A stretch of 36,886 nucleotides of DNA from Anaerolineaceae bacterium (GCA_002699585.1 PABP01000001.1:1-36886), one strand, 5' to 3'; counted from the first letter of the stretch, positions 1-9,546 are shown. Program-made: numbers and translations. The notes: generated by a model not told the origin, from the letters alone.

Positions 1-478
1 TCCTCTTTGATCTCTTTGGGAATGCGTCGACTCATTGGATCGGCCCTTCTAGTCAGCATTTTTCTCAGACTCTTGTCTTAGTTTATGGGGTACCGATCAA
101 TCATTATAGTCCCTCATTTTCTTCCATAGGGTAGTCAGTATTTCATGGGGTCGCATATAGGCTTTTTGTGTCATTTCAGACTCATAATCTAAGAAGATTA
201 TTGAAAGCAATTAGTTGCTAAAAGCCTACACAGATTGTATGCGTGCACCAACTTCTATCGGCCCTACCATGGTGACGCCTTTGTCCCATCACAGAGCATG
301 AGAACCAGTGCTTATTTAGCAAATATTGCCTCTGGATGGTAGTTGCACCAGAAATGACTGGAATCGACTTAAGCTATTGACTTTGTGGTCTCCAAATCAA
401 TATCGTTGAAGTAGAAGGTCGCATGTTTTGGTGGGGTTCTTTTGGTATACAAATTGATGGAGCGTACTAGGGGGTAAA
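1..478. other. Gene-free left flank
   Basis: I see no convincing gene in this stretch on either strand; the open frames here are short or overlap the recombinase antisense. The sequence is AT-rich with no long repeat. The end carries a good ribosome binding site (AGGGGG at about 470-475, then TAAA and the ATG at 479), so this flank should hold the promoter of the recombinase. I cannot assign a specific promoter box. Confidence 0.6.
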
Positions 479-1648
479 ATGCGATGCGTGGGATACGTTC
501 GCGTAAGTTCCGAGGAACAAGTAAGTAATTATTCGCTGGATGCTCAGAAACGGGCGATTGAAAAGTGGGTTGATGGCCAGGATGACGCCGTACTGATAGA
601 TGTTTATGCAGATGAAGGTTACTCAGCAAAGACATCAGAACGCCCTGCATTTCGACAACTTCGGCGTGACGCAGCGAAGGGTCAATATGATGCTCTGATT
701 GTCCACAAATGGGACCGATTCGCGGGGAATCGTGAAGATGCCATCCTCTATAAATCTTTTTTGCATCGTGATTATGGCATCAAAGTATTCAGCGTAACAG
801 AGTCGAGCCAGGATAGTGATGGTGCGATGGGTATGCTGGTAGAGTCTATCCTGGAAGCTATTTCGCAGTGGTACAGTCTAAACTTGGCAGCAAAAGTCTC
901 AAAAGGTATTCAGGAAAAGCATCGTCGCGGATTGCACGTTGGTCATGCGCCCTTTGGCTACCAGAAGAATGACAAGGGTCATCTAATCCCTGATGCACAT
1001 GAGCAGATGGGTATCTCACTGATATTTGAAGGGTATGCAACAGGAAATCATAGCTATAGCGACATAGCACGGCTTTTGAATGAGCGTGGTTATCTGACGA
1101 AGCGGCGACAAGCTTTTACTAAGGAAGGTGTACGCGAAATATTGCGCAATGGCATTTATGTGGGGCGCGTGTCTTATCAGAGAGTCTGGTTCAGTACAAA
1201 GCATTAAGTGAGCGTATAAAACGGCTAGATTTTTCGTTTTGACCGAAGTTTTGTTGACCATGAACCCTATGTATATGAGCGAACACAGTTGCAATCGGAA
1301 ATAGATGACCTGATAACCAAGCTGAATCATGAACTTGTGCGTTCGCTAGAAACACTTAGTCGATATAGCGATGAATTAAGTGTCTACAATGATGATATCG
1401 AAAAGTAGCATCGATTTTTGAAGAAGTTCATCCAGAAGGTGTCGGTATCTGGTGAGCGTGTAGTTGAAATAAGCGTTAAAGAAGGCCTGAGGGTGATAAT
1501 CGGCGATAAGCAAGCATTAAAGGTGGCGCTTGACGCACAAACGCCTTATGAGGGCCAATTTGCGGGTTTCGAAGGTACAAAAATGCAGGAAGATAAAGGG
1601 GAGAATAAAGTGTTTAAGAATAGGATGTGGGCAATAAAGTGGGCGTAG
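479..1648 (+). pseudogene. Large serine recombinase, decayed
   Basis: The first 242 codons (479-1207) encode the N-terminal catalytic domain of a large serine recombinase. The start reads GYVRVSSEEQ with the catalytic serine near residue 10, followed by the Recombinase domain (GHAPFGYQ, the repeated GIYVG-type motif). The frame then hits stops at 1205, 1226 and 1406. Beyond them the same frame still reads recombinase-like sequence: a coiled-coil-like stretch (DHEPYVYERTQLQSEID, from 1256) and a basic tail from about 1409 to 1648. The usual zinc-ribbon region between catalytic part and coil is missing, which suggests a deletion as well as point mutations. The catalytic domain could still be translated, but a functional integrase is unlikely. 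The final stop lies inside the repeat core (1643-1673), so the last codons come from the repeat. Confidence 0.8.
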
Positions 1649-1702
1649 AGAGGGTTGGACGCACGCGTGTGCCTTTCCAGTATTTGGCTTGTTCCAGAGC
1701 AT
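1610..1702 (+). repeat. Dispersed intergenic repeat, copy 1 (truncated)
   Basis: First of six same-orientation copies in the window. The 31-bp core is at 1643-1673 and contains AGAGAGGGTTGGAC and the hairpin segment ending GTGTGCC; the right box (TTGGCTTGTTCCAGAGC) follows. Upstream, 1610-1632 matches the TTTACTATAGGATGTGGGC segment of other copies, but an extra 12 bp (AATAAAGTGGGC) separates it from the core. The left box and terminator-like hairpin of other copies are absent. The copy overlaps the 3' end of the recombinase pseudogene and supplies its stop codon. Confidence 0.8.
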
Positions 1703-1950
1703 CTCATTTTTTGTCTGGATCAACTATACAGAACTTGTACTCTCCATAAATATAATGCTATGTTTGTGCTAATTCACAAATTGCGAAACAAGGGCCTCTG
1801 CTTTGATAGTGTAGGCTAGGGAGAAGCCTTAACCTGGAACGCCAAAAAACTGCGAAGTTCCTTCGATATTTGATATACTAGGCCTGATATATGTTAACTG
1901 CGTGTCGTGAATAATGTTTCTTGGGTAATTAGTACATTTTTCGGCTTAGT

Positions 1951-4614
1951 GTGTCAAATGCAATGGAACCTATTCTAGCGACTAAGCTTCATATCCCTCA
2001 CTTGAAGCCAGAAAGCGTTTCTCGCCCGCGTCTGCTTCGTCAGTTGGATGCTGGACAATATCATAGACTCATACTGGTGTCTGCCCCAGCTGGCTTTGGA
2101 AAAACGACCTTGGTCAATGAGTGGGTACGCCAATCTGATTTGCCTGTAGCGTGGCTCTCACTCGACGCAGGCGACAACAACCCCAATCGCTTCGTGGCAT
2201 ACATTCTGGCGTCATTGCAGACAGTCGTTGCAGGGTTTGGTCAACACCTGATGGATTCTCTGACGTCTGGACAAATGCCATCTGAGACATTACTGACAAA
2301 TGTTGTCAATGCAATTAGCCAACAATTTGAGCAATTGATAATGGTGCTCGATGACTACCATGTGATTGAGGAATCCGACGTCGATGACATCCTTGTTTAT
2401 CTCATCGAGCATCTTCCAGTACATATGCATCTCGTTGTCACAACCCGCATTGACCCACAGATTCCGATTGCACGCTTGCGTGCACAGGGATTATTGACAG
2501 AGCTACGTGCTACAGAGCTTCGTTTTAGTCGAAGTGAATCAGCTCAGTTTCTAAATCATGTTATGAAGCTAAATATCGCTGAAGCAGAAGTAGCTACATT
2601 AGAAAGTCGCACAGAAGGGTGGATCGCTGGATTACAGCTTGTAGCTATCTCGTTGAAAGGGCGGGAGAACACATCCGAACTGATTGCGTCATTTTCTGGT
2701 AGCCATCGCTTTGTGCTGGATTACTTAATTGAAGAGGTCTTACATCAACAATCTGACGAAATCCAATTGTTCTTATTACAGACTGCTGTGCTCAATCATC
2801 TAACGGCTTCTCTATGTGATGCCCTAACCGAGCAAGCAAATGGCCAAGATACACTGGAGATTCTTGAACACAGTAATTTATTCATTATGCCGCTTGATGA
2901 AGAGCGCCATTGGTATCGCTATCATCACCTTTTTAGGGAACTTCTTTACCAACAATTGCGCCATTACTACCCTGATCAGATAGCCATACTCCACCTGAGG
3001 GCGAGTGTTTGGTACGAGCAGCATGGCTCTATCGAAGCGTCCATTGACCACGCTCTGAATGCTCAGAATTATGAACGTGCATGCGGACTTATTGAGCAGA
3101 TTGGGATGGCCCGTTGGACACTGGGCGAGGACCAGCAGTTGGGACGGTGGCTCACATTGCTTCCAGCGTCTGCCATTGACTCGCACCCGAAGTTAAGTAT
3201 CTTCTATGCATGGTACCTGTTTTCACAAGGGCAAATTGATACAGCCGACCGATTCATCGAGTCGGCTGAAATGGCCATTGAGGCGTCTAATGTGAATGTA
3301 TCAGATATTGCGGGCCGGGTGGCGGCGACGCGTGCTTTTGCTGCGTTTTATCGTGGCGATACTGTTGCGATCATCCAAAACGCACAGACCGCACTAGTGT
3401 TGCTTGGACCTGATGATCGTGCGTGGTTTAGCGTTGCCCTTCATATTCTGGGTGATGGTTATGACCTCGATGGTAACATGAATGAAGCTTATATAGCTCG
3501 TCGGGATGCGGTTGAAAATATGGATGCTTCCGTCAATCTTTATCAGGGCCTGGTCGCCCACCTCAAACTGGCGGTTGTCTTGCGCCATCAGGGACAGTTG
3601 CCGCGCGTGATTGAGGTTTGTGAACAGCAAATGAAGTCGGCAACTGCAGGTGGGCTCACCCACAGTGGCGTCTGTGGTTGGTTATTGGCCATCTGGGGGG
3701 AAACACTTGCTGAAACTAACGACTTAGATAGTGCCCTTGAAAAGGCTCAAGCAGGCGTCGAGCTTCTCGAACAGGGTGGCGATCAGGCCATGCTAGCTTG
3801 GAGCTATATTTGTCTTATTCGAGTGCTTTTCTCATCTGAGCAATTCGACCAACCACAGCAAATTATCAATAGAATCGAGAATATCGCGCGCGAAAGCTAT
3901 TTTCCTCCCTGGATGCTGCATCATGTAACAGCCTGGCAAGTGAGATTGTGGCTGGCGACTGGGACCATCGGGCTGGCGTCCCAATGGGCCGAGGAATACT
4001 ACCAAACGAGCAGCGAGACCTTGTCCTATGTAACGGAAGCCAAGGATATTGTTCTGGCGCGAACATGGATAGCACAAGGCAATTGTGCAATGGCAACCAG
4101 GCTGCTACAGCGCCTATTTGTCAATGCCGAGGCAGGTGGCCGCACATCTCGTATGATCGAAATCCGGCTGTTACAAGCGCGTGCCCTATATGAAGTAGAC
4201 TACACCTCAAGTGCATTGAAGCGTATTCAACATGCAATCGAACTCGCTGAATACGGCGGGTTCGTGCGTATCTTCGTCGATGAGGGTAGGCACATCCTTC
4301 CGCTGCTACATGAGGCTTTTAGGGCCAACCTATCGCCGGAATATACGGGCCAAATACTCGCTGCCTTTGCCAATAAAGAGTCGGTACTAACACCCCAGGT
4401 TCCCTCAACTGATGGCGTTGATTTATTAAGCGAGCGCGAGCTAGAAGTTTTGCGGCTGATTGCGCAAGGCTATACTAATCAGCAGGCTGCTAATGAATTG
4501 TTCCTCACACGTAACACGGTCAAAGTTCATACACGCAACATCTATGACAAGCTAGGTGTCCATAGCCGGACCGAGGCCGTAGCCAAAGCACGTACGCTTG
4601 GTTTGCTGTCCTAG
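1951..4614 (+). CDS. LuxR-family ATP-dependent regulator (LAL / MalT type)
   Basis: An 887-residue transcription factor of the MalT/LAL class. Residues 46-54 hold a Walker A motif (APAGFGKTT) and residues near 130 a Walker B (LIMVLDDYH). A long helical TPR-like sensor region fills the middle, and a LuxR HTH occupies about 823-884 ([20 protein letters not shown]). The opening ILATKLHIP is typical of the family. These proteins use bound nucleotide and an inducer to self-associate and activate nearby promoters. No clear ribosome binding site distinguishes the GTG at 1951 from an ATG at 1963; family alignment slightly favours 1963. The gene lies directly upstream of a five-gene run on the same strand, its probable target. 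The 1703-1950 gap holds no gene. Confidence 0.9.
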   Translation: MSNAMEPILATKLHIPHLKPESVSRPRLLRQLDAGQYHRLILVSAPAGFGKTTLVNEWVRQSDLPVAWLSLDAGDNNPNRFVAYILASLQTVVAGFGQHLMDSLTSGQMPSETLLTNVVNAISQQFEQLIMVLDDYHVIEESDVDDILVYLIEHLPVHMHLVVTTRIDPQIPIARLRAQGLLTELRATELRFSRSESAQFLNHVMKLNIAEAEVATLESRTEGWIAGLQLVAISLKGRENTSELIASFSGSHRFVLDYLIEEVLHQQSDEIQLFLLQTAVLNHLTASLCDALTEQANGQDTLEILEHSNLFIMPLDEERHWYRYHHLFRELLYQQLRHYYPDQIAILHLRASVWYEQHGSIEASIDHALNAQNYERACGLIEQIGMARWTLGEDQQLGRWLTLLPASAIDSHPKLSIFYAWYLFSQGQIDTADRFIESAEMAIEASNVNVSDIAGRVAATRAFAAFYRGDTVAIIQNAQTALVLLGPDDRAWFSVALHILGDGYDLDGNMNEAYIARRDAVENMDASVNLYQGLVAHLKLAVVLRHQGQLPRVIEVCEQQMKSATAGGLTHSGVCGWLLAIWGETLAETNDLDSALEKAQAGVELLEQGGDQAMLAWSYICLIRVLFSSEQFDQPQQIINRIENIARESYFPPWMLHHVTAWQVRLWLATGTIGLASQWAEEYYQTSSETLSYVTEAKDIVLARTWIAQGNCAMATRLLQRLFVNAEAGGRTSRMIEIRLLQARALYEVDYTSSALKRIQHAIELAEYGGFVRIFVDEGRHILPLLHEAFRANLSPEYTGQILAAFANKESVLTPQVPSTDGVDLLSERELEVLRLIAQGYTNQQAANELFLTRNTVKVHTRNIYDKLGVHSRTEAVAKARTLGLLS

Positions 4615-4660
4615 CATACCCATATCCCACAACTTGTTACTCTGTCTACTCCCAAATCCA

Positions 4661-4679
4661 AATACCCCTCTAATACCCC
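4661..4679 (+). promoter_or_regulatory. Direct repeat, candidate LAL activator site
   Basis: AATACCCC occurs twice, at 4661-4668 and 4672-4679, with an 11-bp period, about one helical turn. It sits between the regulator stop and the acyltransferase start, roughly 110-130 bp before the latter. MalT-type activators bind short directly repeated G-rich boxes, and the reverse strand here reads GGGGTATT. Assigning it to the neighbouring regulator is inference. Confidence 0.3.
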
Positions 4680-4748
4680 CCTGGTGGTATGACAGCCTCA
4701 TTCCACAGTCGTAAACTGAGATTACAGTGACTATTTCGCTTACGCTGA

Positions 4749-4770
4749 AGTCAACAGACTTATGTTGACT
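4749..4770. promoter_or_regulatory. Perfect 8-bp inverted repeat before acyltransferase gene
   Basis: AGTCAACA (4749-4756) and TGTTGACT (4763-4770) form a perfect inverted repeat with a 6-bp spacer. It ends about 20 bp before the ATG at 4791, so it is either an operator near the transcription start or a hairpin in the 5' leader that could affect ribosome access. The sequence does not tell which. Confidence 0.4.
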
Positions 4771-4790
4771 CGTTGTCAGGGGGAGACAAA

Positions 4791-6008
4791 ATGCAAAAAG
4801 CAAGCACACTACACACAACAGAATCTGCCGCTCCATCACGAGCCATAGCTAAGGAGAGCACTCGGCTCTATTTCATAGACCATTTACGTGCCGCATTGAC
4901 CATCCTTGTGGTGCTACACCACATTGCCATGGTTTTTGGGGCCAGTGCGCCATTCTATTTCGTTGATCCGCCCTTGGATGAGCCTGTCGCATTCCGTGAT
5001 TTGCTCGTCTTCGCTCTGGTTAACCAGGGCTGGTTCATGGGGGCGTTTTTCCTCCTTGCGGGTTACTTCACGCCGACGTCATTCGACCGAAAAGGAACTG
5101 GCCCATTCCTCAAAGATCGACTGATTCGATTGGGCATCCCACTGATTGTCTTCACGTTCATTCTTGGACCACTTTCGGGGCTTGGTGCCTGGCTGATGCC
5201 TGTTGAACTCACTGGCATAACCAACCCGCCAACCTGGGAAGTTTATCCTGACTTGCTGGGTATTGGTCCGTTATGGTTTGTGTTGATGCTGCTGATCTTT
5301 AGCGTCGGCTATGCGGCTTGGCGGCTATTGATCAAACCTTCATGGGTTTCCAACGAGGGGCCATCGCACCTTGGTTATGGCAAGATCCTCGTCTTTACAA
5401 TCGCCTTGGCAGTAGTGAGCTTCTTCTTCCGAATGCTCATACCCTTGGGCCAATCGACGAGTGTTATCTTCGATTTTATTAGCTTCCCAACCCTGGCTTA
5501 CTTGCCGCAATATCTTGGCATGTTTATTGTTGGCTTGGTTGCGGCTCGCAATGATTGGCTGCGCACGATCTCTAATGCAATGGGATTGGTCGGCTTTATC
5601 GCAGCCGCTGCTGCAACGATCATCCTGTTTCCATTGGCGTTCAGTGGCCAACTTTTCTCGCTTGAACTAACCGAAGCCATGCAAAATGCGATGGGTAACG
5701 GTCACTGGCAATCAGCCGCGTATGTAGCCTGGGATTCGATCCTGGTTGTCGGCCTCTCACTGGGTCTCATCGCATTATTCCGTAACGTTTTCAATGTCAA
5801 AGGCTGGTTAGGTACCTTCCTCTCCAAGCAAAGTTATGCCGTCTACATCATTCACATTCCAATTGTGGTCTATCTGACGTATGCGTTGACCAGTCTTGAT
5901 TTGACCAACATTCAGAAGACGATTGTGGCATCGATCATCATCGTTCCGGTCTGCTATATCGTAGCTTTTCTGATTCGTAAACTGCCGTTTGTATCGCGTG
6001 TGGTTTAG
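4791..6008 (+). CDS. Membrane acyltransferase, acyltransferase-3 family
   Basis: A 405-residue polytopic membrane protein with about ten hydrophobic segments. The N-terminal sequence RLYFIDHLRAALTILVVLHH is typical of the acyltransferase-3 (OatA/MdoC-like) family; the histidines after the first membrane helix are the usual catalytic position. Members transfer acyl groups, often from acyl-CoA, to envelope glycans, antibiotics or lipids; the substrate here cannot be told. The ATG at 4791 is chosen over an upstream TTG at 4773 because a strong ribosome binding site (AGGGGGA) lies 6-7 bp before it. It is the first gene of a probable operon reaching 8774 and follows the LAL regulator. Confidence 0.85.
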   Translation: MQKASTLHTTESAAPSRAIAKESTRLYFIDHLRAALTILVVLHHIAMVFGASAPFYFVDPPLDEPVAFRDLLVFALVNQGWFMGAFFLLAGYFTPTSFDRKGTGPFLKDRLIRLGIPLIVFTFILGPLSGLGAWLMPVELTGITNPPTWEVYPDLLGIGPLWFVLMLLIFSVGYAAWRLLIKPSWVSNEGPSHLGYGKILVFTIALAVVSFFFRMLIPLGQSTSVIFDFISFPTLAYLPQYLGMFIVGLVAARNDWLRTISNAMGLVGFIAAAAATIILFPLAFSGQLFSLELTEAMQNAMGNGHWQSAAYVAWDSILVVGLSLGLIALFRNVFNVKGWLGTFLSKQSYAVYIIHIPIVVYLTYALTSLDLTNIQKTIVASIIIVPVCYIVAFLIRKLPFVSRVV

Positions 6009-6030
6009 ATAACGCGCCAGAGCGCATTGG

Positions 6031-6055
6031 TAACTGTGGCCTTCGGCTGCAGTTA
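6031..6055 (+). terminator. Hairpin between acyltransferase and next gene
   Basis: TAACTG (6031-6036) pairs with CAGTTA (6050-6055), with further wobble and GC pairs around a CTTC-type loop. No T-run follows, so it is a weak terminator at best. It may be an intercistronic hairpin that lowers or stabilises the downstream part of the transcript. Confidence 0.35.
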
Positions 6056-6122
6056 TTCCGCCAAACGCAGTTCAAATAGGTAACGCCAAAAATCTAGTTG
6101 GGCACAAAACAGGGTGTTTGCT

Positions 6123-6380
6123 ATGAAAAACAAAGGTCGCAGACTCACCTTAGATCGCCCGACGCTTTACCAGATCAAAGTGCCTGGTGCACTTGATGCA
6201 ACGTGGTCGGATTGGGCAGAGGATGTGACCCTCAATGTAGAGGATGATGAAATAGGTCAACGTGTTACTGTCCTGACCTGTAAGGTGGACCAGGCAGCAC
6301 TACAAGGCATATTGCGTCGACTATATGCATTGGGCTTACCACTACTTTCAGTGGATAGCATCGACTGTGACAATGATTAA
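6123..6380 (+). CDS. Small conserved-looking protein of unknown function
   Basis: An 85-residue soluble protein starting MKNKGRRLTLDRPTLYQIKV. It is acidic in the middle (WAEDVTLNVEDDE), ends with a helical stretch (ILRRLYALGLPLLSVDSI) and an acidic tail. The alternation of strands and a helix suggests a small alpha/beta fold. The ATG at 6123 is preferred over GTG at 6114 because AGGG at 6111-6114 is well placed as its ribosome binding site. It ends 33 bp before an MDR gene, so the two are probably cotranscribed. I do not recognise a named family and assign no function. Confidence 0.7.
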   Translation: MKNKGRRLTLDRPTLYQIKVPGALDATWSDWAEDVTLNVEDDEIGQRVTVLTCKVDQAALQGILRRLYALGLPLLSVDSIDCDND

Positions 6381-6413
6381 GCCATCAAACAGCTTTTTCT
6401 ATGGGGGATTGTG

Positions 6414-7415
6414 ATGAAAGCTGCTGTTTATTCACAGTACGGGACACCTGATGTACTACAGGTGAAAGAGGTAGCAACACCTACACCACACGACAACGAG
6501 GTTCTGATTAAGGTGAAGGCAGCTACTGTAACACGCTTTGATTGTTGGATGAGGCAAGGTACCGGTCCCGCAGGGTTTGGTCTCATAAGCCGTATGGCTT
6601 CTGGTTTTAACAAACCGAAGCAACCCATTCTTGGTACGGAACTATCGGGTGTCGTTGAAGCAGTAGGGGAGACTGTAACGCGCTTCAAAATTGGTGATCC
6701 AGTCTTTGGCTTTACAGGCGCGCGTCTGGGTGCATATGCTGAGTATATTTGTCTTCCAGACGACAGTACGCTAGCGACTTTACCTGAAAATCTGTCCTAC
6801 GAGCAGGCTGCTGCTGTGCCCTATGGCTCATTGACAGCGTTGTTCTTCTTGCGTGCGGCCAATATTCAGCCGAACCAGAAAGTACTGGTCTTTGGTGCAT
6901 CTGGTTGTGTCGGAACGGCAGCCGTCCAAATTGCCAAGAATTTTGGAGCGGAGGTCACTGGCGTTTGCAGTACCTCAAAAGTCGATATGGTGGAATCTCT
7001 GGGTGCTGACAAGGTCGTTGACTATAAAACGGAGGACTTCTCCAAACAGGGTGTGACCTATGATGTTATCTTCGACACAATAGGTAAAAGTCCCTTTGCC
7101 GACAGTGTGAAGGCGCTCAAAAAGGGAGGCATGTATCTATTTGCCACGTTTGGCTTGCCGCGTATGCTGCAACTCTTCTGGCTCAAGCTGACTAGCAACA
7201 GGAAAGTTGGGCCACTTGCTACAGTCGAAGAGCACGTAGAAGACCTTGTCTTCCTCAGGGATTTGATTGAGGCTGGTGAGATCAAGCCATTCATCGACCG
7301 CTGCTTTCCACTTGAAGAGATCGCTGAGGCGCATTGCTATGTCGAATCCGGCCGTAAGCGCGGCAACGTAATCATAATCGTCAATGATACGAACCACGTG
7401 GAGACAAGAACATGA
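6414..7415 (+). CDS. NAD(P)-dependent MDR oxidoreductase (quinone-reductase type)
   Basis: A 333-residue medium-chain dehydrogenase/reductase. The N-terminal GroES-like half (MKAAVYSQYGTPDVLQVKEV) is followed by a Rossmann nucleotide-binding segment with GASGCVGTAAVQIAK near residues 160-175. The C-terminal phrase FPLEEIAEAHCYVESGRKRG is typical of the family. The structural-zinc cysteine cluster of classical alcohol dehydrogenases is absent, so a zinc-independent quinone/enone reductase-like activity is more likely than alcohol oxidation. GGGGGA upstream supports ATG 6414. Its stop overlaps the start of the next gene (ATGA), implying translational coupling. A paralogue lies at 7839-8774. Confidence 0.85.
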   Translation: MKAAVYSQYGTPDVLQVKEVATPTPHDNEVLIKVKAATVTRFDCWMRQGTGPAGFGLISRMASGFNKPKQPILGTELSGVVEAVGETVTRFKIGDPVFGFTGARLGAYAEYICLPDDSTLATLPENLSYEQAAAVPYGSLTALFFLRAANIQPNQKVLVFGASGCVGTAAVQIAKNFGAEVTGVCSTSKVDMVESLGADKVVDYKTEDFSKQGVTYDVIFDTIGKSPFADSVKALKKGGMYLFATFGLPRMLQLFWLKLTSNRKVGPLATVEEHVEDLVFLRDLIEAGEIKPFIDRCFPLEEIAEAHCYVESGRKRGNVIIIVNDTNHVETRT

Positions 7416-7798
7416 CCTCTGTGAAGATCAAACTTTCCGCGTCTTGGGTCGCGCTGATGCTCACGTACTTGCTAGGAGACGTACTGCGGATATTCAGCGG
7501 GGACTTCAATGCTGGCGAAATCGGTGATGTCCAAATTGGACAAATGTTGTACCTGGCGCTGGCTGTGCTGATGGTGATTCCCATCATCATGGTCTATGCA
7601 TCTGTCACGCTCGATGATCGACTGAATCGCTGGGTGAACATGGCTGCCGCTGTATTCCTGTTTGTCTTTAATCTGGTTGGATTGCCAACTTACCCAACGG
7701 CCTACGATAAATTTCTCATTGTCGTGGGCCTCGGATTCAACATATTGACCATATGGCATGCCTGGACTTGGTCAAAATCCGAGACTGCTGTTGTTTAA
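7412..7798 (+). CDS. Four-helix membrane protein, DUF6326-like
   Basis: A 128-residue protein with four hydrophobic segments: near 12-28, 48-68, 78-98 and 103-120. The pattern (SASWVALMLTYLLGDVLRIF, then a short hydrophilic loop and VQIGQMLYLALAVLMVIPII) resembles the DUF6326 family of small membrane proteins with no known activity. Its ATG overlaps the stop of the preceding MDR gene. Lying between two MDR paralogues suggests a membrane partner or a shared metabolic context, but that is inference. Confidence 0.7.
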   Translation: MTSVKIKLSASWVALMLTYLLGDVLRIFSGDFNAGEIGDVQIGQMLYLALAVLMVIPIIMVYASVTLDDRLNRWVNMAAAVFLFVFNLVGLPTYPTAYDKFLIVVGLGFNILTIWHAWTWSKSETAVV

Positions 7799-7838
7799 GA
7801 CCTGTCACCTGAGTGAGAAACCCAAGAGGGCAATAATT

Positions 7839-8774
7839 ATGAAAGCGGTTATTTGTACGAAATATGGTGCGGCGGATGTTTTGCAGCTGGCAGATATTCC
7901 AAAACCATCTCCCAAAGACAATCAAGTACTCATTAAAATTCACGCGACAACCGTCCACGTCGGTGATATTCGTATTCGCAGCTTTGATGTGCCGCGCTGG
8001 TCATGGCCGCTGGCGCGCCTGGCGCTTGGCCTTTTCCGGCCAAGGAATCCGGTCCTCGGTATGGAATGCGCGGGCACCATAGAAACGGTAGGTCAGGATG
8101 TTACGCGCTTCAAGGTTGGGGATGCTGTAATGGCATCTTTGTTTCCAGCGTCGAAACAGTTCGGAGGCTATGCTGAATACAAGTGTCTACAAGAGAGTGA
8201 TTTGATTGTTCATAAACCCGACAACATAAGCTTTGAGGAAGCTGCAGCAGTTCCAGCTGGTGGCCTGACTGTCATGGTGCTATTCAACCAAGCCAATAGT
8301 CAGCCTGGCCAAGAAATCCTGATTTATGGTGCATCAGGCAGCGTGGGCACGTATGCTGTTCAAATTGCCAAGGCCCGAGGTGCCAAAGTTACAGGCGTGT
8401 GTAGCACACGCAACTTGGATCTGGTGGCATCACTTGGCGCTGATCGCGTCATTGACTACACTCGTCAGGATTTCGTTACTCTAGATCAAAAGTATGACCT
8501 TATTCTGGATGCAGTCGATAAACTGAAGCCTGAATATGGCAAGCAGGCTCTAAAGCCTCAAGGAATCTATCTCAATGTTTCAAAGGATTCGGGTTCTCCA
8601 AAAGATGTCAAACAAGCATACTTGGATGAACTTCGAGAGCTAATAGAAGCAGGCAAACTGAAAGTTGTGATAGACCGTTGCTATCCACTAGATGAGATCG
8701 TAGAAGCTCATCGATACGTCGAACAGGGGCACAAGCGTGGTAATGTTATTGTCACAATTTTGCCAAACACGTGA
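7839..8774 (+). CDS. Second NAD(P)-dependent MDR oxidoreductase
   Basis: A 311-residue paralogue of the 6414 gene, starting MKAVICTKYGAADVLQLADI, with Rossmann motif GASGSVGTYAVQIAKARGA and C-terminal YPLDEIVEAHRYVEQGHKRG. It is shorter than its paralogue mainly in the loop before the C-terminal catalytic segment. AAGAGGG at 7824-7830 places the start at ATG 7839; the longer in-frame reading from 7758 would overlap the upstream gene and is rejected. It is the last gene of the run; the repeat copy 2 follows about 125 bp later. Confidence 0.85.
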   Translation: MKAVICTKYGAADVLQLADIPKPSPKDNQVLIKIHATTVHVGDIRIRSFDVPRWSWPLARLALGLFRPRNPVLGMECAGTIETVGQDVTRFKVGDAVMASLFPASKQFGGYAEYKCLQESDLIVHKPDNISFEEAAAVPAGGLTVMVLFNQANSQPGQEILIYGASGSVGTYAVQIAKARGAKVTGVCSTRNLDLVASLGADRVIDYTRQDFVTLDQKYDLILDAVDKLKPEYGKQALKPQGIYLNVSKDSGSPKDVKQAYLDELRELIEAGKLKVVIDRCYPLDEIVEAHRYVEQGHKRGNVIVTILPNT

Positions 8775-8900
8775 TTCAATCGGGACATCCTTCTATGGCG
8801 TTTTTTGGCCACCTGGTGAAGATGTTGAGCTTTGACCTAGACTAGGTGCTTGGCGCTTCCTGTATAGGCTTTGATATCAATAGTTGTTAATCTCTTAAAA

Positions 8901-9028
8901 TGAAAAAGACCAAATACACCTAAGCATCGATCTTTCATATCATTTATAGTTTTTACTATGGGATGTGAGCGCAGAGAGGGTTGGACGCACACATGTGCCA
9001 CTCTGGTATCTGGTTTGTGCCGGATCAT
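8901..9028 (+). repeat. Dispersed intergenic repeat, copy 2
   Basis: Core at 8969-8999 with AGAGAGGGTTGGAC and the hairpin segment, then the right box (CTGGTTTGTGCCGGATCAT) to 9028. TATAGTTTTTACTAT at 8945-8959 is the short hairpin of the family. The terminator-like part upstream (AAAAAGACC at about 8904) is degenerate and no longer pairs well. It lies between convergent genes, 127 bp past the plus-strand MDR stop. No gene is seen in 8775-9108. Confidence 0.85.
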
Positions 9029-9108
9029 TTAAGTGTTCAAGATTGTACTTTATCTTGAAGAAGATGGATTGGATCGACAAGCGAAAAGTCAATCTTTACA
9101 TCCAAGCG

Positions 9109-9402
9109 TCAGTGCTTATCAAAGCAGTTAGGAAGCTCTTCTAATAACAAAATCTCAGCTTGGTCGACAACTCCAGATTTTTGCATCGATTCATTTAAAC
9201 TAACGGATTGAACAAACAGTCGGGCACGCTCCAGATCAAGCCAGCCTAGCAATACTGTGATCTCATTTAGATCATCGACATTACGCATTGCGAAAATCTG
9301 CTCTGTAGCACCGCCTGCCTGACGTGCTGAAAGGTGAGTATCAAAGGTTTCTTTCCACCTTGCAAAATCCTCAACGTCATGTTGTATGAATATATAGATC
9401 AT
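9109..9402 (-). CDS. Small protein, probable dimeric alpha/beta-barrel (ABM-like)
   Basis: A 97-residue protein starting MIYIFIQHDVEDFARWKETF. The pattern of a strand, a helix carrying DFARWKETFD, two strands (EITVLLGW) and a final helix plus LLLEEL matches the ABM/dabb-type ferredoxin-like fold. Proteins of this shape may be small monooxygenases, cyclases or merely stress-linked, so no reaction is assigned. No clear ribosome binding site is visible. Two further small proteins of similar size and probable fold lie upstream on the same strand, each separated by more than 140 bp. Confidence 0.65.
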   Translation of the reverse strand: MIYIFIQHDVEDFARWKETFDTHLSARQAGGATEQIFAMRNVDDLNEITVLLGWLDLERARLFVQSVSLNESMQKSGVVDQAEILLLEELPNCFDKH

Positions 9403-9546
9403 CTATAGAAGCCCATTCTGTGAACGCAATAACGTGATTGCGACAAGGAAGCCTTTTCCTATTTTAACCCTATAAGAAATTAGGCTTCCTGTAGGTCTCA
9501 GAAGCTATTTACGAAGTTTATGGGGTGTTTCCCTTGTGGAATCCGT

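Noticed and set aside
1418-1648. Separate 76-residue gene.
   Set aside because: It is in frame with the recombinase remnant and continues its coiled-coil region; it is the tail of the pseudogene.
7758-7838. Longer N-terminus for the second MDR protein.
   Set aside because: It would overlap the preceding membrane-protein gene; the family start and ribosome binding site point to 7839.
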